64,000 nucleotides of DNA from Bacteroidaceae bacterium. Its GTDB lineage: Bacteria; Bacteroidota; Bacteroidia; Bacteroidales; Bacteroidaceae. The first letter of the stretch is position 1; each line of letters opens with the position of its first letter. The translations under genes and the position numbers were made by a program. Below, in pieces: positions 1 through 7,623 of the stretch. The stretch lies in the NCBI GenBank assembly GCA_017416805.1, contig JAFQBB010000019.1, positions 34,642-98,641 on the forward strand. Reading direction: 5' to 3'. Below the pieces are notes generated by a model. The model was not told the DNA's origin and ran no database searches. It saw only the letters and a program-made list of their open reading frames with translations.

Positions 1-1
1 A

Positions 2-739
2 AATGAAGAAAATATCCACTGGATTGTAAAGGAATATGGAGCGGAGCCATTAAATATTCCCATAAATAAAGAATGGGGAATATGTGGAAATATCTCTAAT
101 GAAACCGATAAGAAAACAATGGACCTACCGGTTTATCGTTTTTTTCCTTCACATGTACGCGGTGAAGGATTCTTTTTAGTTGTGTTACGTAAACCTGTCA
201 ACGATACGCCCAAACAGGAACAGGCATTTTCCGGTTTTACCCCTTCGGCTAACGCCATATCCAAAAAGCCCAAAAGAGGCAACACTGACAAGCAACCTTT
301 CACCGACGAATGCCAGACCTGGCTTGTTGAATCAGATAATTATACCTGGCATTTTGCCAAAGACACCCTCACGGCCATACCGCGAAAATGGGGAGACATT
401 ATGCCCTTGCTGCAAAAGCACTTGACTGTAATCCAACTTGGTATCCCTACAGCGATATGGAAAGGTAAGAATTGGATTCCGCACCATGCTTTAGCCATGA
501 GCAAAGCCTTGAATCTAGAGGCTTTTCCTCGTGTAGAACTTTCTTATGCCGATGCCATCACCTATTTGCGTCACGAAGCTATCGTCATGGACGCTTCTGT
601 TCCGCGAGGAATAGTATTGGTGGCTTATCGGGGTCTTCCGTTAGGTTTTGCCAAAAACATTGGCAACCGGGCCAACAATCTCTATCCTTCCGAATGGCGC
701 ATCCGTAGCGGTTACACTCCCGAAGAAGTGTCTATATAG
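2..739 (+). CDS. RsmB/RsmF-type 16S rRNA (cytosine-C5) methyltransferase, C-terminal part (5' cut by window edge)
   Basis: The frame is open from base 2 and ends at TAG 737-739, leaving 245 residues of a longer protein. The SAM-binding catalytic domain lies outside the window. What remains is the linker and the RNA-binding (PUA-like) C-terminal domain of the YebU/RsmF group. The diagnostic stretch is the RFFPSHVRGEGFF segment near residue 45, the usual R-x-x-P-x-x-x-x-GEGFF signature that ends the methyltransferase fold, followed by LRK. The tail with LGIPTAIWKG and the late RGLPLGFAKNIG segment fits the RsmF C-terminal domain, which helps place the enzyme on 16S rRNA. An internal ATG at 119 is not the true start, because conserved sequence continues upstream. 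Family assignment is firm; the exact target cytosine cannot be told from this part. Confidence 0.85.
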   Translation, partial: NEENIHWIVKEYGAEPLNIPINKEWGICGNISNETDKKTMDLPVYRFFPSHVRGEGFFLVVLRKPVNDTPKQEQAFSGFTPSANAISKKPKRGNTDKQPFTDECQTWLVESDNYTWHFAKDTLTAIPRKWGDIMPLLQKHLTVIQLGIPTAIWKGKNWIPHHALAMSKALNLEAFPRVELSYADAITYLRHEAIVMDASVPRGIVLVAYRGLPLGFAKNIGNRANNLYPSEWRIRSGYTPEEVSI

Positions 740-790
740 CCTCAATTATCCAAATACAAGCAGCTTGAAAGAAAAAAACTAAATACTTAT

Positions 791-821
791 TTTGTTCTTA
801 TCTCAACTTGCTGTATCTTTG
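791..821 (+). promoter_or_regulatory. Bacteroidetes-type promoter of tsaB
   Basis: TTTG at 791-794 and TATCTTTG at 814-821 are separated by 19 bp. This matches the -33/-7 consensus used by the Bacteroidetes primary sigma factor. Transcription should start near 828, about 28 nt before the chosen tsaB ATG at 856. That placement argues against the upstream in-frame ATG at 808. Confidence 0.75.
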
Positions 822-855
822 CCACTCAGTAATCTATAATTTAGACGATAAAGAA

Positions 856-1548
856 ATGTCATGTATCTTACATATTGAAACTTCTACCGAGGTTTGCTCT
901 GTTGCATTAAGCGAAGAGGGAGTTTGTATATTTTCTCAAGAAGACAATGAAGGCCAACAACATGCAATAAAATTAGGAACATTTGTTGACGAGGCTCTTT
1001 CTTTTGCAGACAGTCATGCAATTCCTGTGGATGCCGTAGCTGTAAGCTGCGGGCCTGGCTCTTATACAGGATTACGTATCGGAGTTTCAATGGCCAAAGG
1101 CATTTGTTATGGACGAAATCTGCCGCTTATCGGCCTTCCTACTTTAGAAGTAATGTGTGTGCCAATATTGCTGCGCCATGAGTTGCCGGAAAATGCGTTA
1201 CTCTGTCCCATGATTGATGCACGCCGCATGGAAGTTTACGCTTCCATATACGACAGGTCACTCAATATGGTACGTTCCACAACTGCTGACATTGTGGATG
1301 AGAACTCCTATCAAGAATTTTTGGATGAATCCCCCATGTATTTCTTTGGTAACGGTTCGCAAAAGTGCAAAGAAAAAATCACTCATCCTAATGCTCATTT
1401 TATAGAGGGTATCCGTCCATTGGCAAAATGGATGTTTCCATTAGCAGAAAAGGCTGTAGCGCAAAATGATTACAAGGATGTTGCTTATTTTGAACCTTTT
1501 TATTTAAAAGAGTTTGTAGCCACTGTTTCCAAGTCTAAAATCCTATAA
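856..1548 (+). CDS. tsaB: tRNA threonylcarbamoyladenosine biosynthesis protein TsaB
   Basis: A 230-residue ASKHA-fold protein that works with TsaD, TsaE and TsaC to make t6A at position 37 of ANN-decoding tRNAs. The N-terminal CILHIETST strand (first phosphate-binding element) and the AVSCGPGSYTGLRIGVSMAKG segment near residue 60 are the family hallmarks. TsaB lacks the metal site of TsaD and acts as its scaffold. The start at 856 was chosen because the protein then begins MSCILHIETS as homologues do, and because a good promoter lies just upstream (TATCTTTG at 814-821); the in-frame ATG at 808 would fall inside that promoter. It is the first gene of a probable tsaB-DUF4290-murA-rimM unit. Confidence 0.93.
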   Translation: MSCILHIETSTEVCSVALSEEGVCIFSQEDNEGQQHAIKLGTFVDEALSFADSHAIPVDAVAVSCGPGSYTGLRIGVSMAKGICYGRNLPLIGLPTLEVMCVPILLRHELPENALLCPMIDARRMEVYASIYDRSLNMVRSTTADIVDENSYQEFLDESPMYFFGNGSQKCKEKITHPNAHFIEGIRPLAKWMFPLAEKAVAQNDYKDVAYFEPFYLKEFVATVSKSKIL

Positions 1549-1574
1549 CAAGATTATTAATTCTGAAGCAAAAA

Positions 1575-2186
1575 ATGAAATATAATACACAAGAACGCCG
1601 ATTGCCAATGCCGGAATATGGCCGGGGCATACAAAATATGGTAGATCACGCACTAACTATAGAAAACAGGGAAGAGCGCCAACGCTGTGCTAATTCTATC
1701 ATCAAAATTATGGGCAACATGTATCCCCTATTAAGAGACCTTCCCGATTTCAAGCATAAATTATGGGATCATTTAGCCATTATGGCCGATTTTAAATTGG
1801 ACATTGATTATCCGTATGAAGTAGTCAAACCTTCCACTTTGACAGACAAACCAGCACAGATACCTTATCCTACAGGACGTATCCGATATCGGCATTATGG
1901 ATATTTCTTGGAAGAACTTATAAAAAAGGTTTTAGAAATGCCCGAAGGTGAAGAAAAAGCACAATTAATACACCTTATCGCTATACAAATGCGAAAGAAT
2001 TTCATTACTTGGAACAAAGATTCGGTAGAGATTCAGAAACTTATTTCAGACTTGGCAAACTATACCAATGGTGCTATTCTATTGAAAGAAGAAGACTTAG
2101 AGATTAACGAATTGGAACCTTCTGCGGCCAAACGATACCGTGCAGCTTTCGCACTACAACGCCGCCGACCGGCAAGAAAAAAATAA
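1575..2186 (+). CDS. DUF4290 domain protein
   Basis: A 203-residue soluble protein of a Bacteroidetes-specific family of unknown function. It begins with the family pattern YNTQERRLPMPEYGR and has the conserved stretch with KIMGNMYPLLRDLPDFKHKLWDHL. The C-terminus is strongly basic (ends RRRPARKK), which would suit nucleic-acid or ribosome contact, but that is inference only. It lies 26 bp after tsaB and 17 bp before murA, so it is almost certainly cotranscribed. In related genomes, as I recall, DUF4290 is a regular neighbour of murA and rimM, which hints at a role in translation or envelope growth. No signal peptide or membrane segment is seen. Confidence 0.85.
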   Translation: MKYNTQERRLPMPEYGRGIQNMVDHALTIENREERQRCANSIIKIMGNMYPLLRDLPDFKHKLWDHLAIMADFKLDIDYPYEVVKPSTLTDKPAQIPYPTGRIRYRHYGYFLEELIKKVLEMPEGEEKAQLIHLIAIQMRKNFITWNKDSVEIQKLISDLANYTNGAILLKEEDLEINELEPSAAKRYRAAFALQRRRPARKK

Positions 2187-2203
2187 CTTTATTATCTGCA
2201 ATT

Positions 2204-3514
2204 ATGGCTTCATTTATTATAGAAGGAGGGCATAGACTTAATGGGGAAATATCTCCTATGGGTGCCAAGAATGAAGTGTTGGAAATTTTGTGTGCCATTC
2301 TGCTGACAAAAGAAGAGGTAACAGTACACAATGTTCCTGACATTTTGGATGTAAACAATCTTATCCAATTGATGCGCGACATGGGGGTAAAGGTTTCCCG
2401 CACGCAGACAGACACCTATACTTTCCGGGCAGACAACATAGACCTCTCTTACATACAAAGTGAGGAATTCATGCAAAAGTGCAGTAGTTTGCGTGGTTCT
2501 GTAATGCTGTTAGGCCCTTTGGTCGCACGATTCGGGAAAGCGCTTATTTCCAAACCTGGAGGAGACAAAATCGGAAGAAGACGAATTGATACCCATCTGC
2601 TAGGAATACAAAAACTGGGAGCAGAATTCTCATACAATCCCGAGCAAGGAGTTTTTGAACTTCTTGCGCCTGCAGAAGGTCTGAAAGGTACATACATGCT
2701 CCTCGATGAAGCTTCTGTGACAGGTACAGCCAACATCGTAATGGCCGCTGTGTTAGCTCATGGTACGACCACAATCTATAATGCGGCATGCGAGCCTTAC
2801 ATCCAACAACTATGCAGAATGCTCAACCGTATGGGGGCAAAAATTAGTGGAATAGGCAGCAATCTGCTTGTCATAGAAGGTGTAAACTCGTTAGGAGGAT
2901 GCGAACACCATGTACTACCCGACATGATAGAAGTCGGCAGTTTTATTGGAATGGCAGCAATGACTCGCAGCGAACTGATAATAAAGAATGTATCATACGG
3001 GAATTTAGGGATTATCCCAGAAGCTTTTCGCCGTTTGGGCATCCACCTTGAGCAACGTGGTGACGACATCTATATTCCAGCGCAAGAGCATTACGAAATA
3101 GAATCTTTTATTGATGGTTCCATTATGACCATTGCAGACGCGCCTTGGCCAGGACTTACCCCAGACCTGTTAAGCGTACTTCTTGTTGTTGCCACCCAGG
3201 CTAAAGGAAGTGTGCTGATTCACCAAAAAATGTTTGAAAGCCGTCTGTTCTTTGTGGACAAGCTGATTGACATGGGAGCCCAAATCATTCTTTGTGATCC
3301 ACACCGTGCTGTCGTTATCGGCCATGACCATAACTTCACCCTCCGTGGACGGAAAATGTCTTCACCCGACATACGTGCCGGTATAGCTTTGCTCATTGCC
3401 GCATTAAGTGCAGATGGTGTGAGCCGCATAGACAATGTGGAACAAATAGACCGGGGATACCAAGATATAGAACAACGACTTAACGCCATTGGCGCACGGA
3501 TAACAAGAGTATGA
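2204..3514 (+). CDS. murA: UDP-N-acetylglucosamine 1-carboxyvinyltransferase (MurA), Cys-to-Asp active site
   Basis: A 436-residue EPSP-synthase-fold enzyme that transfers enolpyruvate from PEP to UDP-GlcNAc, the first committed step of peptidoglycan synthesis in the cytoplasm. The N-terminal [10 protein letters not shown] contains the substrate-binding Lys/Asn pair (K22, N23). The catalytic loop reads [13 protein letters not shown]: Asp121 (codon 2564-2566) stands where most MurA enzymes have the catalytic, fosfomycin-alkylated Cys (PGGC). The same replacement is established in Mycobacterium and Chlamydia, where the enzyme stays active but resists fosfomycin. The C-terminal half has the expected [12 protein letters not shown] stretch. 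The stop codon overlaps the rimM start by 4 nt (ATGA), so the two genes are probably translationally coupled. Function is firm; resistance is inference from the residue. Confidence 0.96.
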   Translation: MASFIIEGGHRLNGEISPMGAKNEVLEILCAILLTKEEVTVHNVPDILDVNNLIQLMRDMGVKVSRTQTDTYTFRADNIDLSYIQSEEFMQKCSSLRGSVMLLGPLVARFGKALISKPGGDKIGRRRIDTHLLGIQKLGAEFSYNPEQGVFELLAPAEGLKGTYMLLDEASVTGTANIVMAAVLAHGTTTIYNAACEPYIQQLCRMLNRMGAKISGIGSNLLVIEGVNSLGGCEHHVLPDMIEVGSFIGMAAMTRSELIIKNVSYGNLGIIPEAFRRLGIHLEQRGDDIYIPAQEHYEIESFIDGSIMTIADAPWPGLTPDLLSVLLVVATQAKGSVLIHQKMFESRLFFVDKLIDMGAQIILCDPHRAVVIGHDHNFTLRGRKMSSPDIRAGIALLIAALSADGVSRIDNVEQIDRGYQDIEQRLNAIGARITRV

Positions 3515-4026
3515 TAAAGAAAGAAGAAGTTTACCGCATAGGATTATTAGCCAAACCACACGGCATTAAAGGAGAAATCGCATTTCATTTTACTGATGAT
3601 ATTTTCGATCGTACTGATGATTGCGGCTATCTCATTTGCCTCATGGATGGAATCATGGTTCCTTTTTTTATCGAAGAGTACCGTTTCAAGGGTGACACGG
3701 TGGCGTTGGTAAAGTTTGAAGGGATAAATACGGCCGAACAAGCACGCCGGTTCACCAATATTGAAGTTTATTACCCGACTCGCTTTGCAGAAGAAAACGA
3801 CGAACTTTCCTGGAGTTATTTTGTTGGATTTCACATTCTAACCAAGGAATTGGAAGGCTTGGGTGAAATTGAAGCGGTAGATGAATCAACCATCAACACC
3901 CTTTTTATCGTGCGACGTCTCGATGGCAGTGAACTTCTCATCCCTGCCCAAGAGGCTTTCATTACTGAGATGGACCACAAACTTCGGACAATCACCATGG
4001 ATCTTCCTGAAGGGATGATAGAGTAA
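3511..4026 (+). CDS. rimM: Ribosome maturation factor RimM
   Basis: A 171-residue protein that binds ribosomal protein S19 and helps assemble the head of the 30S subunit. The N-terminal RimM domain carries the signature [17 protein letters not shown] (residues about 11-27). The C-terminal PRC-barrel runs from about residue 95, including the [16 protein letters not shown] segment. Length fits the family. It overlaps murA by 4 nt and ends the operon. In several Bacteroidetes dxr follows nearby, but here a 250-bp gap and a separate trxA promoter come next. Confidence 0.95.
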   Translation: MIKKEEVYRIGLLAKPHGIKGEIAFHFTDDIFDRTDDCGYLICLMDGIMVPFFIEEYRFKGDTVALVKFEGINTAEQARRFTNIEVYYPTRFAEENDELSWSYFVGFHILTKELEGLGEIEAVDESTINTLFIVRRLDGSELLIPAQEAFITEMDHKLRTITMDLPEGMIE

Positions 4027-4201
4027 TCCGTCCTTTAAACGGATACCCTTCCCTTTAAATTAAAAAGAGATTGCCACACACACTCTCTCTCTCTTTCTCT
4101 CAAAATTCTACATTTAGCCAAAAAACGTTGCCATAAAAAGTACATATTCCTGCATATAAAAGTATAATTGCATTCTTTTTTGAAAAAATAAGCCAACTTC
4201 T

Positions 4202-4233
4202 TTTGTTCTTCCCACGGCTTTATACTATCTTTG
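4202..4233 (+). promoter_or_regulatory. Promoter of trxA
   Basis: TTTG at 4202-4205 and TATCTTTG at 4226-4233 are 20 bp apart, the Bacteroidetes -33/-7 pattern. The expected leader to trxA is about 40 nt. The rest of the 4027-4279 gap holds only a CT-rich stretch (about 4080-4100) and no other feature I can support. Confidence 0.75.
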
Positions 4234-4279
4234 CAAAAGAAGATAACCGAAATATTAACCCTATAAAGAATTAAAGACT

Positions 4280-4594
4280 ATGGCATTAGAAATTACAGAC
4301 GGCAATTATGAAGAATTGGTAGCTCAAGGAAAACCTATGGTGTTAGATTTTTGGGCCACTTGGTGCGGACCTTGCAAGAAAATTGCACCAGATATTGAAG
4401 CATTGGCAGAAGAATTTGAGGGACAAGTTATTGTGGGAAAATGTGACGTGGACGAGAATGATGAATTAACTTCGCGTTTCGGAGTCCGCAACATTCCAAC
4501 CGTTCTGTTCATCAAAAACGGTGAGGTAATAGACAAGCAAGTGGGTGCTGCACCTAAGTCTGCTTTTGCTGATAAGATAAAAGCCATGCTTTGA
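4280..4594 (+). CDS. trxA: Thioredoxin
   Basis: A 104-residue cytoplasmic thioredoxin, a general protein-disulfide reductase recharged by thioredoxin reductase. The redox motif WCGPC is at residues 28-32 (Cys29 and Cys32), preceded by VLDFWATW, and the cis-proline is in RNIPTVLF. There is no signal peptide, so this is the cytosolic form rather than an envelope TlpA-like protein. It has its own promoter and is followed after 54 bp by an acidic hypothetical gene that may be cotranscribed. Confidence 0.95.
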   Translation: MALEITDGNYEELVAQGKPMVLDFWATWCGPCKKIAPDIEALAEEFEGQVIVGKCDVDENDELTSRFGVRNIPTVLFIKNGEVIDKQVGAAPKSAFADKIKAML

Positions 4595-4648
4595 CTTTCA
4601 AAAAGACAATCTACAAATCTAAGTTGAATCCCCTAAAAAATATCAGCT

Positions 4649-4987
4649 ATGAGTTCTGAAGACGATTTCTTATTGGATGATGCTGCAGATGATGCCAAAA
4701 CTATTGCATTCATCAGAAACTATTTGCCACAAGAGCTAAAGGAACGTTTCTCGGATGATGATTTATACTACTTTCTGGATCTCATCATTGATTATTATGC
4801 CACAAGCGGTTGCTTGGATGCAGAACCGGATGAAGAAGGATATATTAACATCGATCAGGATGAAATCGTACAATATTTGCTGAGCGAATCAGCCAAAGAA
4901 GGTATGGGAGGTTTCACCGAAGAAGAACTTCTTTTTGTTGTGCAAGGCGAAATGGAATATGGAAACACTTTGACGGATGAGGAATAA
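4649..4987 (+). CDS. Conserved acidic hypothetical protein downstream of trxA
   Basis: A 112-residue, very acidic protein (N-terminus MSSEDDFLLDDAADDAK; many DE pairs throughout) with no signal peptide or membrane span. I do not recognise a characterised domain. The middle (LPQELKERFSDDDLYYFLDLIIDYY) looks like two helices, and the protein is probably all alpha. Proteins of this kind are common in Bacteroidales next to thioredoxin, but I know of no function. Codon use and the 54-bp spacing to trxA support a real, cotranscribed gene. Confidence 0.7.
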   Translation: MSSEDDFLLDDAADDAKTIAFIRNYLPQELKERFSDDDLYYFLDLIIDYYATSGCLDAEPDEEGYINIDQDEIVQYLLSESAKEGMGGFTEEELLFVVQGEMEYGNTLTDEE

Positions 4988-5043
4988 GGATATACTCCTT
5001 TTTCCTTGAGTTTCAACTTTCGCAAGTGGAAAATGGAAATAAA

Positions 5044-5090
5044 GGGAGATAAAAGCCAATACGTTGCGATACATTTGGCCTTTATCTCCC
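5044..5090. repeat. Long near-perfect hairpin after the trxA unit
   Basis: Arms 5044-5059 and 5075-5090 pair over 16 bp with one mismatch around a 15-nt loop. The arms read GGGAGATAAAAGCCAA and its near reverse complement. No T-run follows, so it is not a classical terminator. The words GGAGATAAA and GGCCAA recur in the dispersed repeat at 44.9, 54.6 and 63.7 kb, so this may be a relic of the same family. Confidence 0.6.
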
Positions 5091-5231
5091 CAAAGAACGA
5101 AGCGGTATCTCCCTTTATCGGATTACCCCGAAAACCTGGTTGTAACGTTGTCCTTCGATTTGTCGAAATATTAGGTTTTTCTGCCATTTGGTTGAAAGTA
5201 TGCCCGATACAAGAAAACTGGCCTAAAAAAC

Positions 5232-5309
5232 GAACATATGTTCAAGAACCAATGAACATATGTTCAAGTGCCAACGAACATATGTTCAAGTGGCCATGAA
5301 CATATGTTC
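5232..5309. repeat. Four-palindrome array 1 (GAACATATGTTC x4, 22-bp period)
   Basis: The perfect 12-bp palindrome GAACATATGTTC occurs at 5232-5243, 5254-5265, 5276-5287 and 5298-5309. The period is exactly 22 bp, so every spacer is 10 bp; the spacers differ but all start with AAG. The array lies in a 540-bp gap between convergent units (the 112-residue gene and the tRNA cluster). Open frames across it are artefacts. It shares its layout, but not its sequence, with the arrays at 17.97 and 32.26 kb. Confidence 0.9.
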
Positions 5310-5500
5310 CTATTTTCTCCCTAATTTCAACCAAATTACAGAAAGAACCAAATTATTATGGCATGTTACAGATACACCCCAAGAAGAGATAGGGGAAAAT
5401 GGGTTGCAACTTGTTTTTCGGACTAATCAGTCATTTGTTTACAACCGGGTTTCCGACTGACTTCATTAAATGACTATCCCTAGATTAAAATCAATATAAA

Positions 5501-5530
5501 AAAAGGAACTCAGAAAAGAGTTCCTTTTTT
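5501..5530. terminator. Bidirectional intrinsic terminator at the end of the tRNA cluster
   Basis: Stem AAAAGGAACTC / GAGTTCCTTTT (5501-5511 and 5518-5528) with a 6-nt loop. T-runs flank it on both strands. It sits directly after tRNA-Gly on the minus strand and closes that transcript. Confidence 0.8.
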
Positions 5531-5534
5531 CAAG

Positions 5535-5607
5535 AGCGGAAGACGGGGCTCAAACCCGCGACCCTCAGCTTGGAAGGCTAATGCTCTATCAACTGAGCTA
5601 CTTCCGC
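5535..5607 (-). tRNA. tRNA-Gly (TCC)
   Basis: A 73-nt cloverleaf on the minus strand. Acceptor GCGGAAG pairs with CTTCCGC, the D-arm is GCTC/GAGC, and the anticodon stem TTAGC/GCTGA holds loop CTTCCAA with anticodon TCC. The T-arm is GCGGG-TTTGAGC-CCCGT. CCA is not encoded. It is the last gene of the Thr-Tyr-Gly cluster. Confidence 0.95.
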
Positions 5608-5615
5608 AATTTTAG

Positions 5616-5698
5616 TGGGCAAAGATGGATTCGAACCACCGAAGGCGTAAGCCAGCAGATTTACAGTCTGCCCCATTTGGCCACTCTGGTATTTGCCC
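5616..5698 (-). tRNA. tRNA-Tyr (GTA)
   Basis: An 83-nt class II tRNA on the minus strand. Acceptor GGGCAAA pairs with its 3' partner (one wobble), the anticodon stem CAGAC/TCTG region carries anticodon GTA, and a long variable arm (about 5650) is present as expected for bacterial tRNA-Tyr. It is 8 bp from tRNA-Gly and cotranscribed. Confidence 0.95.
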
Positions 5699-5717
5699 AA
5701 CGTTTTCTTTTTAGGAG

Positions 5718-5791
5718 AGCCTCTTGTCGGATTCGAACCAACGACCCCGAGATTACAAATCACGTGCTCTGGCCAACTGAGCTAAAGAGGC
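5718..5791 (-). tRNA. tRNA-Thr (TGT)
   Basis: A 74-nt cloverleaf on the minus strand. Acceptor GCCTCTT/AAGAGGC, anticodon loop TTTGTAA with anticodon TGT, and T-loop TTCGAAT. It is the first tRNA of the cluster, about 100 bp downstream of hpf. Confidence 0.95.
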
Positions 5792-5889
5792 ATTTTCTAA
5801 AACTTGCAGCCGTGTACACAACTCACGGTGCGAAAACGGCTGCAAATTTAGAGGTTTATTTTGAAATACACAAACTTTTAGCAACTTTT

Positions 5890-6189
5890 TTATTTGCCAC
5901 GCTGTTTTTCTTTGTATTTCAATATTTGTTTTTCAAGGGCATCCACCCCTTCATCTATTGACTCTTCGAATGTATCGCAAACCTTTTCCACGTAAAATTC
6001 TTCACCAGGCACGAAAACTCGGATGTCGGCTTCTTTATTTTTAGCAGTCTCAGGCTTAACGACTTTTAATGACACCTCTACCTTTCTTATTTCATCGCAA
6101 TACTTTTCGAGTTTGCCAACTTTCTTCTGAACAAACACTTGCAACTTTTCAGTCGCATCGAAATGGATAGATTGAATTCTAATGTCCAT
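5890..6189 (-). CDS. hpf: Short-form ribosome hibernation promoting factor (HPF/YfiA family)
   Basis: A 99-residue S30AE-domain protein that binds the 30S decoding region in slow growth and blocks translation. It starts MDIRIQSIHFDATEKLQ, with the beta-alpha-beta-beta-beta-alpha pattern of the family, and ends with a basic helix (QILKYKEKQRGK). It lacks the C-terminal dimerisation domain of long HPF, so it is the short form. It lies 17 bp downstream of the xerC-like gene and upstream of three tRNAs, all on the minus strand and probably read from the rpsU promoter. Confidence 0.92.
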   Translation of the reverse strand: MDIRIQSIHFDATEKLQVFVQKKVGKLEKYCDEIRKVEVSLKVVKPETAKNKEADIRVFVPGEEFYVEKVCDTFEESIDEGVDALEKQILKYKEKQRGK

Positions 6190-6205
6190 ACGTACCTCCT
6201 TTGTT

Positions 6206-7087
6206 TTATGCTCTTGGATGAGCGAGTTTATAAACTTTTTTTAGCTCTTCAAATGTTGTATGAGTATAAATCTCAGTCGCCGCCAAACTTTCATGCCCCA
6301 ACAACTCTTTGACAACACCCAGCTCTGCTTGATTGTTGAGCATTGCTGTTGCGAAAGAATGCCTTAACACGTGCGGACTTCTTTTTTTCAAACTCACAAC
6401 CTTCGAGAGGCAATTCTTTACCAAGTTTTCAACTTTTGTCCTGCTGATACGCATACCCTTTTCGTTCACGAACAAGGCATCCGTTAATCGAGGACAAATC
6501 TCATCCCGCATGCCGACATACATCTGCAACGATTCGCCAAGCTCCTCTCCGAAAGGTATTATCCGTTGTTTATTCCTCTTTCCCGTAACTTTAATTCTCT
6601 TCGCAGAGAAATCAACATCACTATCATTCATGCCTACAAGTTCTGCAAGACGCACTCCTGTTGCATAAAACATCCCGACTATCATTTTATCACGGCAAGC
6701 GAGAAACCCCTCACCAAAATCAGTCTCATCAAGCAAACGATCCATATCGGCCTCTTTCACAAAAACAGGAAGAGGTTTCTTCCGCTTAGGCCCTTGAACT
6801 TTTACTAGAGGATCTTTCTTTATCTGTCCTCTTTTCATCAAGAACTTATAATATGATCGCAACGAACTCAATTTCCGATTCACCGATGTGGCGGTATATC
6901 CCTGATCCATCAGGTAAATCATCCAACAACGAACGATATCTGCATCTATCGTATCCCAGTCCAACTCTCTTTCCACCGAAAGATAGTATTCACGAAATTT
7001 TGCCAAATCCGTTTTGTAAGCAGTTACCGTACATACGGAATAGCCACGTTCAAACTGGAGATACTCCAAAAAAGATTCTACCAACAT
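6206..7087 (-). CDS. Tyrosine recombinase of the XerC/XerD group
   Basis: A 293-residue recombinase with an N-terminal SAM-like core-binding domain (residues about 3-85) and a C-terminal catalytic domain. The catalytic set is visible: Arg146 (TGVRLAEL), Lys near 170 (TGKRNKQR), His239 and Arg242 (HVLRHSFA), His265 (LLGHESL) and the nucleophile Tyr274 (EIYTHTT). The protein is likely to act in chromosome-dimer resolution at dif or as a Xer paralogue. The ATG at 7087 was chosen; a GTG three codons upstream (7096) is an alternative. It sits between rpsU and hpf, an arrangement I recall as common in Bacteroides, so this is a housekeeping gene and not a phage integrase. Which Xer role it fills cannot be settled here. 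Confidence 0.9.
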   Translation of the reverse strand: MLVESFLEYLQFERGYSVCTVTAYKTDLAKFREYYLSVERELDWDTIDADIVRCWMIYLMDQGYTATSVNRKLSSLRSYYKFLMKRGQIKKDPLVKVQGPKRKKPLPVFVKEADMDRLLDETDFGEGFLACRDKMIVGMFYATGVRLAELVGMNDSDVDFSAKRIKVTGKRNKQRIIPFGEELGESLQMYVGMRDEICPRLTDALFVNEKGMRISRTKVENLVKNCLSKVVSLKKRSPHVLRHSFATAMLNNQAELGVVKELLGHESLAATEIYTHTTFEELKKVYKLAHPRA

Positions 7088-7174
7088 GGTCGTCACTTCT
7101 TTTTTTTCAGCGACGAAAATACGTAAAAGAATTCAATAATCCAAAAGAATTGCAGGATTATTTCTAAACTTTAA

Positions 7175-7366
7175 TTAATCTTCTACTTGATGAAGCTTCT
7201 GAACATATACAGCATGCTCTTTTTTGAGTCTGTTCTTAACAGAGGGTTTGTCAAACTGCTGACGAGCTCTCAACTCTTTTACTACACCAGTTTTCTCAAA
7301 TTTTCTCTTGAACTTCTTCAGCGCTCTTTCAATGTTCTCGCCTTCTTTTACAGGTACTACAATCAT
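7175..7366 (-). CDS. rpsU: 30S ribosomal protein S21
   Basis: A 63-residue basic protein starting MIVVPVKEGENIERALKKFKRKFEK, the S21 signature. S21 sits near the anti-Shine-Dalgarno end of 16S rRNA. It is first in the rpsU-xerC-like-hpf-tRNA unit, with a clear promoter at 7421-7451. Confidence 0.97.
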   Translation of the reverse strand: MIVVPVKEGENIERALKKFKRKFEKTGVVKELRARQQFDKPSVKNRLKKEHAVYVQKLHQVED

Positions 7367-7420
7367 TTTGTTTTTATTAATTTATGTTAGTTAAACAGTA
7401 ATTTCCACGAAATCAGGGCG

Positions 7421-7451
7421 CAAAATTACATATACTTTCTTGAACAACAAA
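7421..7451 (-). promoter_or_regulatory. Promoter of rpsU
   Basis: Read on the minus strand: TTTG (7451-7448), 19 bp, TAATTTTG (7428-7421). The leader to rpsU would be about 48 nt. Confidence 0.75.
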
Positions 7452-7557
7452 AACTTTCAGACATTATTTATCTATTTTTTAGTTTTATCTGCCAAAAAGC
7501 AATCCGCCCTATACCTTATTATATATATAAGAAAGGGAAGTATTTTTTCAGAAAAGG

Positions 7558-7597
7558 AATGCGGGACACAAAGGTCAATTCCTTCGCGCCCCGCATT
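7558..7597 (-). terminator. Probable terminator of mdh
   Basis: Arms AATGCGGG (7558-7565) and CCCGCATT (7590-7597) form a stem about 27 bp beyond the mdh stop. On the minus strand it is followed by CCTTTTC, a modest T-tract. Confidence 0.55.
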
Positions 7598-7623
7598 ATA
7601 TCCTTTGCCTCAACGAGGTATGA

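Noticed and set aside
4080-4100. CT-rich microsatellite before trxA as a regulatory switch
   Set aside because: It lies over 100 bp upstream of a complete trxA promoter and the run is short and interrupted.
5006-5299. 97-codon plus-strand frame after the trxA unit
   Set aside because: Runs through the hairpin and the palindromic array, no homology or leader signal.
5232-5309. CRISPR-like short array
   Set aside because: Units are 12-bp palindromes with 10-bp spacers; CRISPR repeats are 23-50 bp with spacers near 30 bp, and no cas genes are present. The same reasoning applies to the arrays at 17961 and 32259.
6206-7087. Mobile-element integrase next to tRNA genes
   Set aside because: Sequence is of the Xer housekeeping type and the rpsU-xerC-hpf order is that of a core locus.
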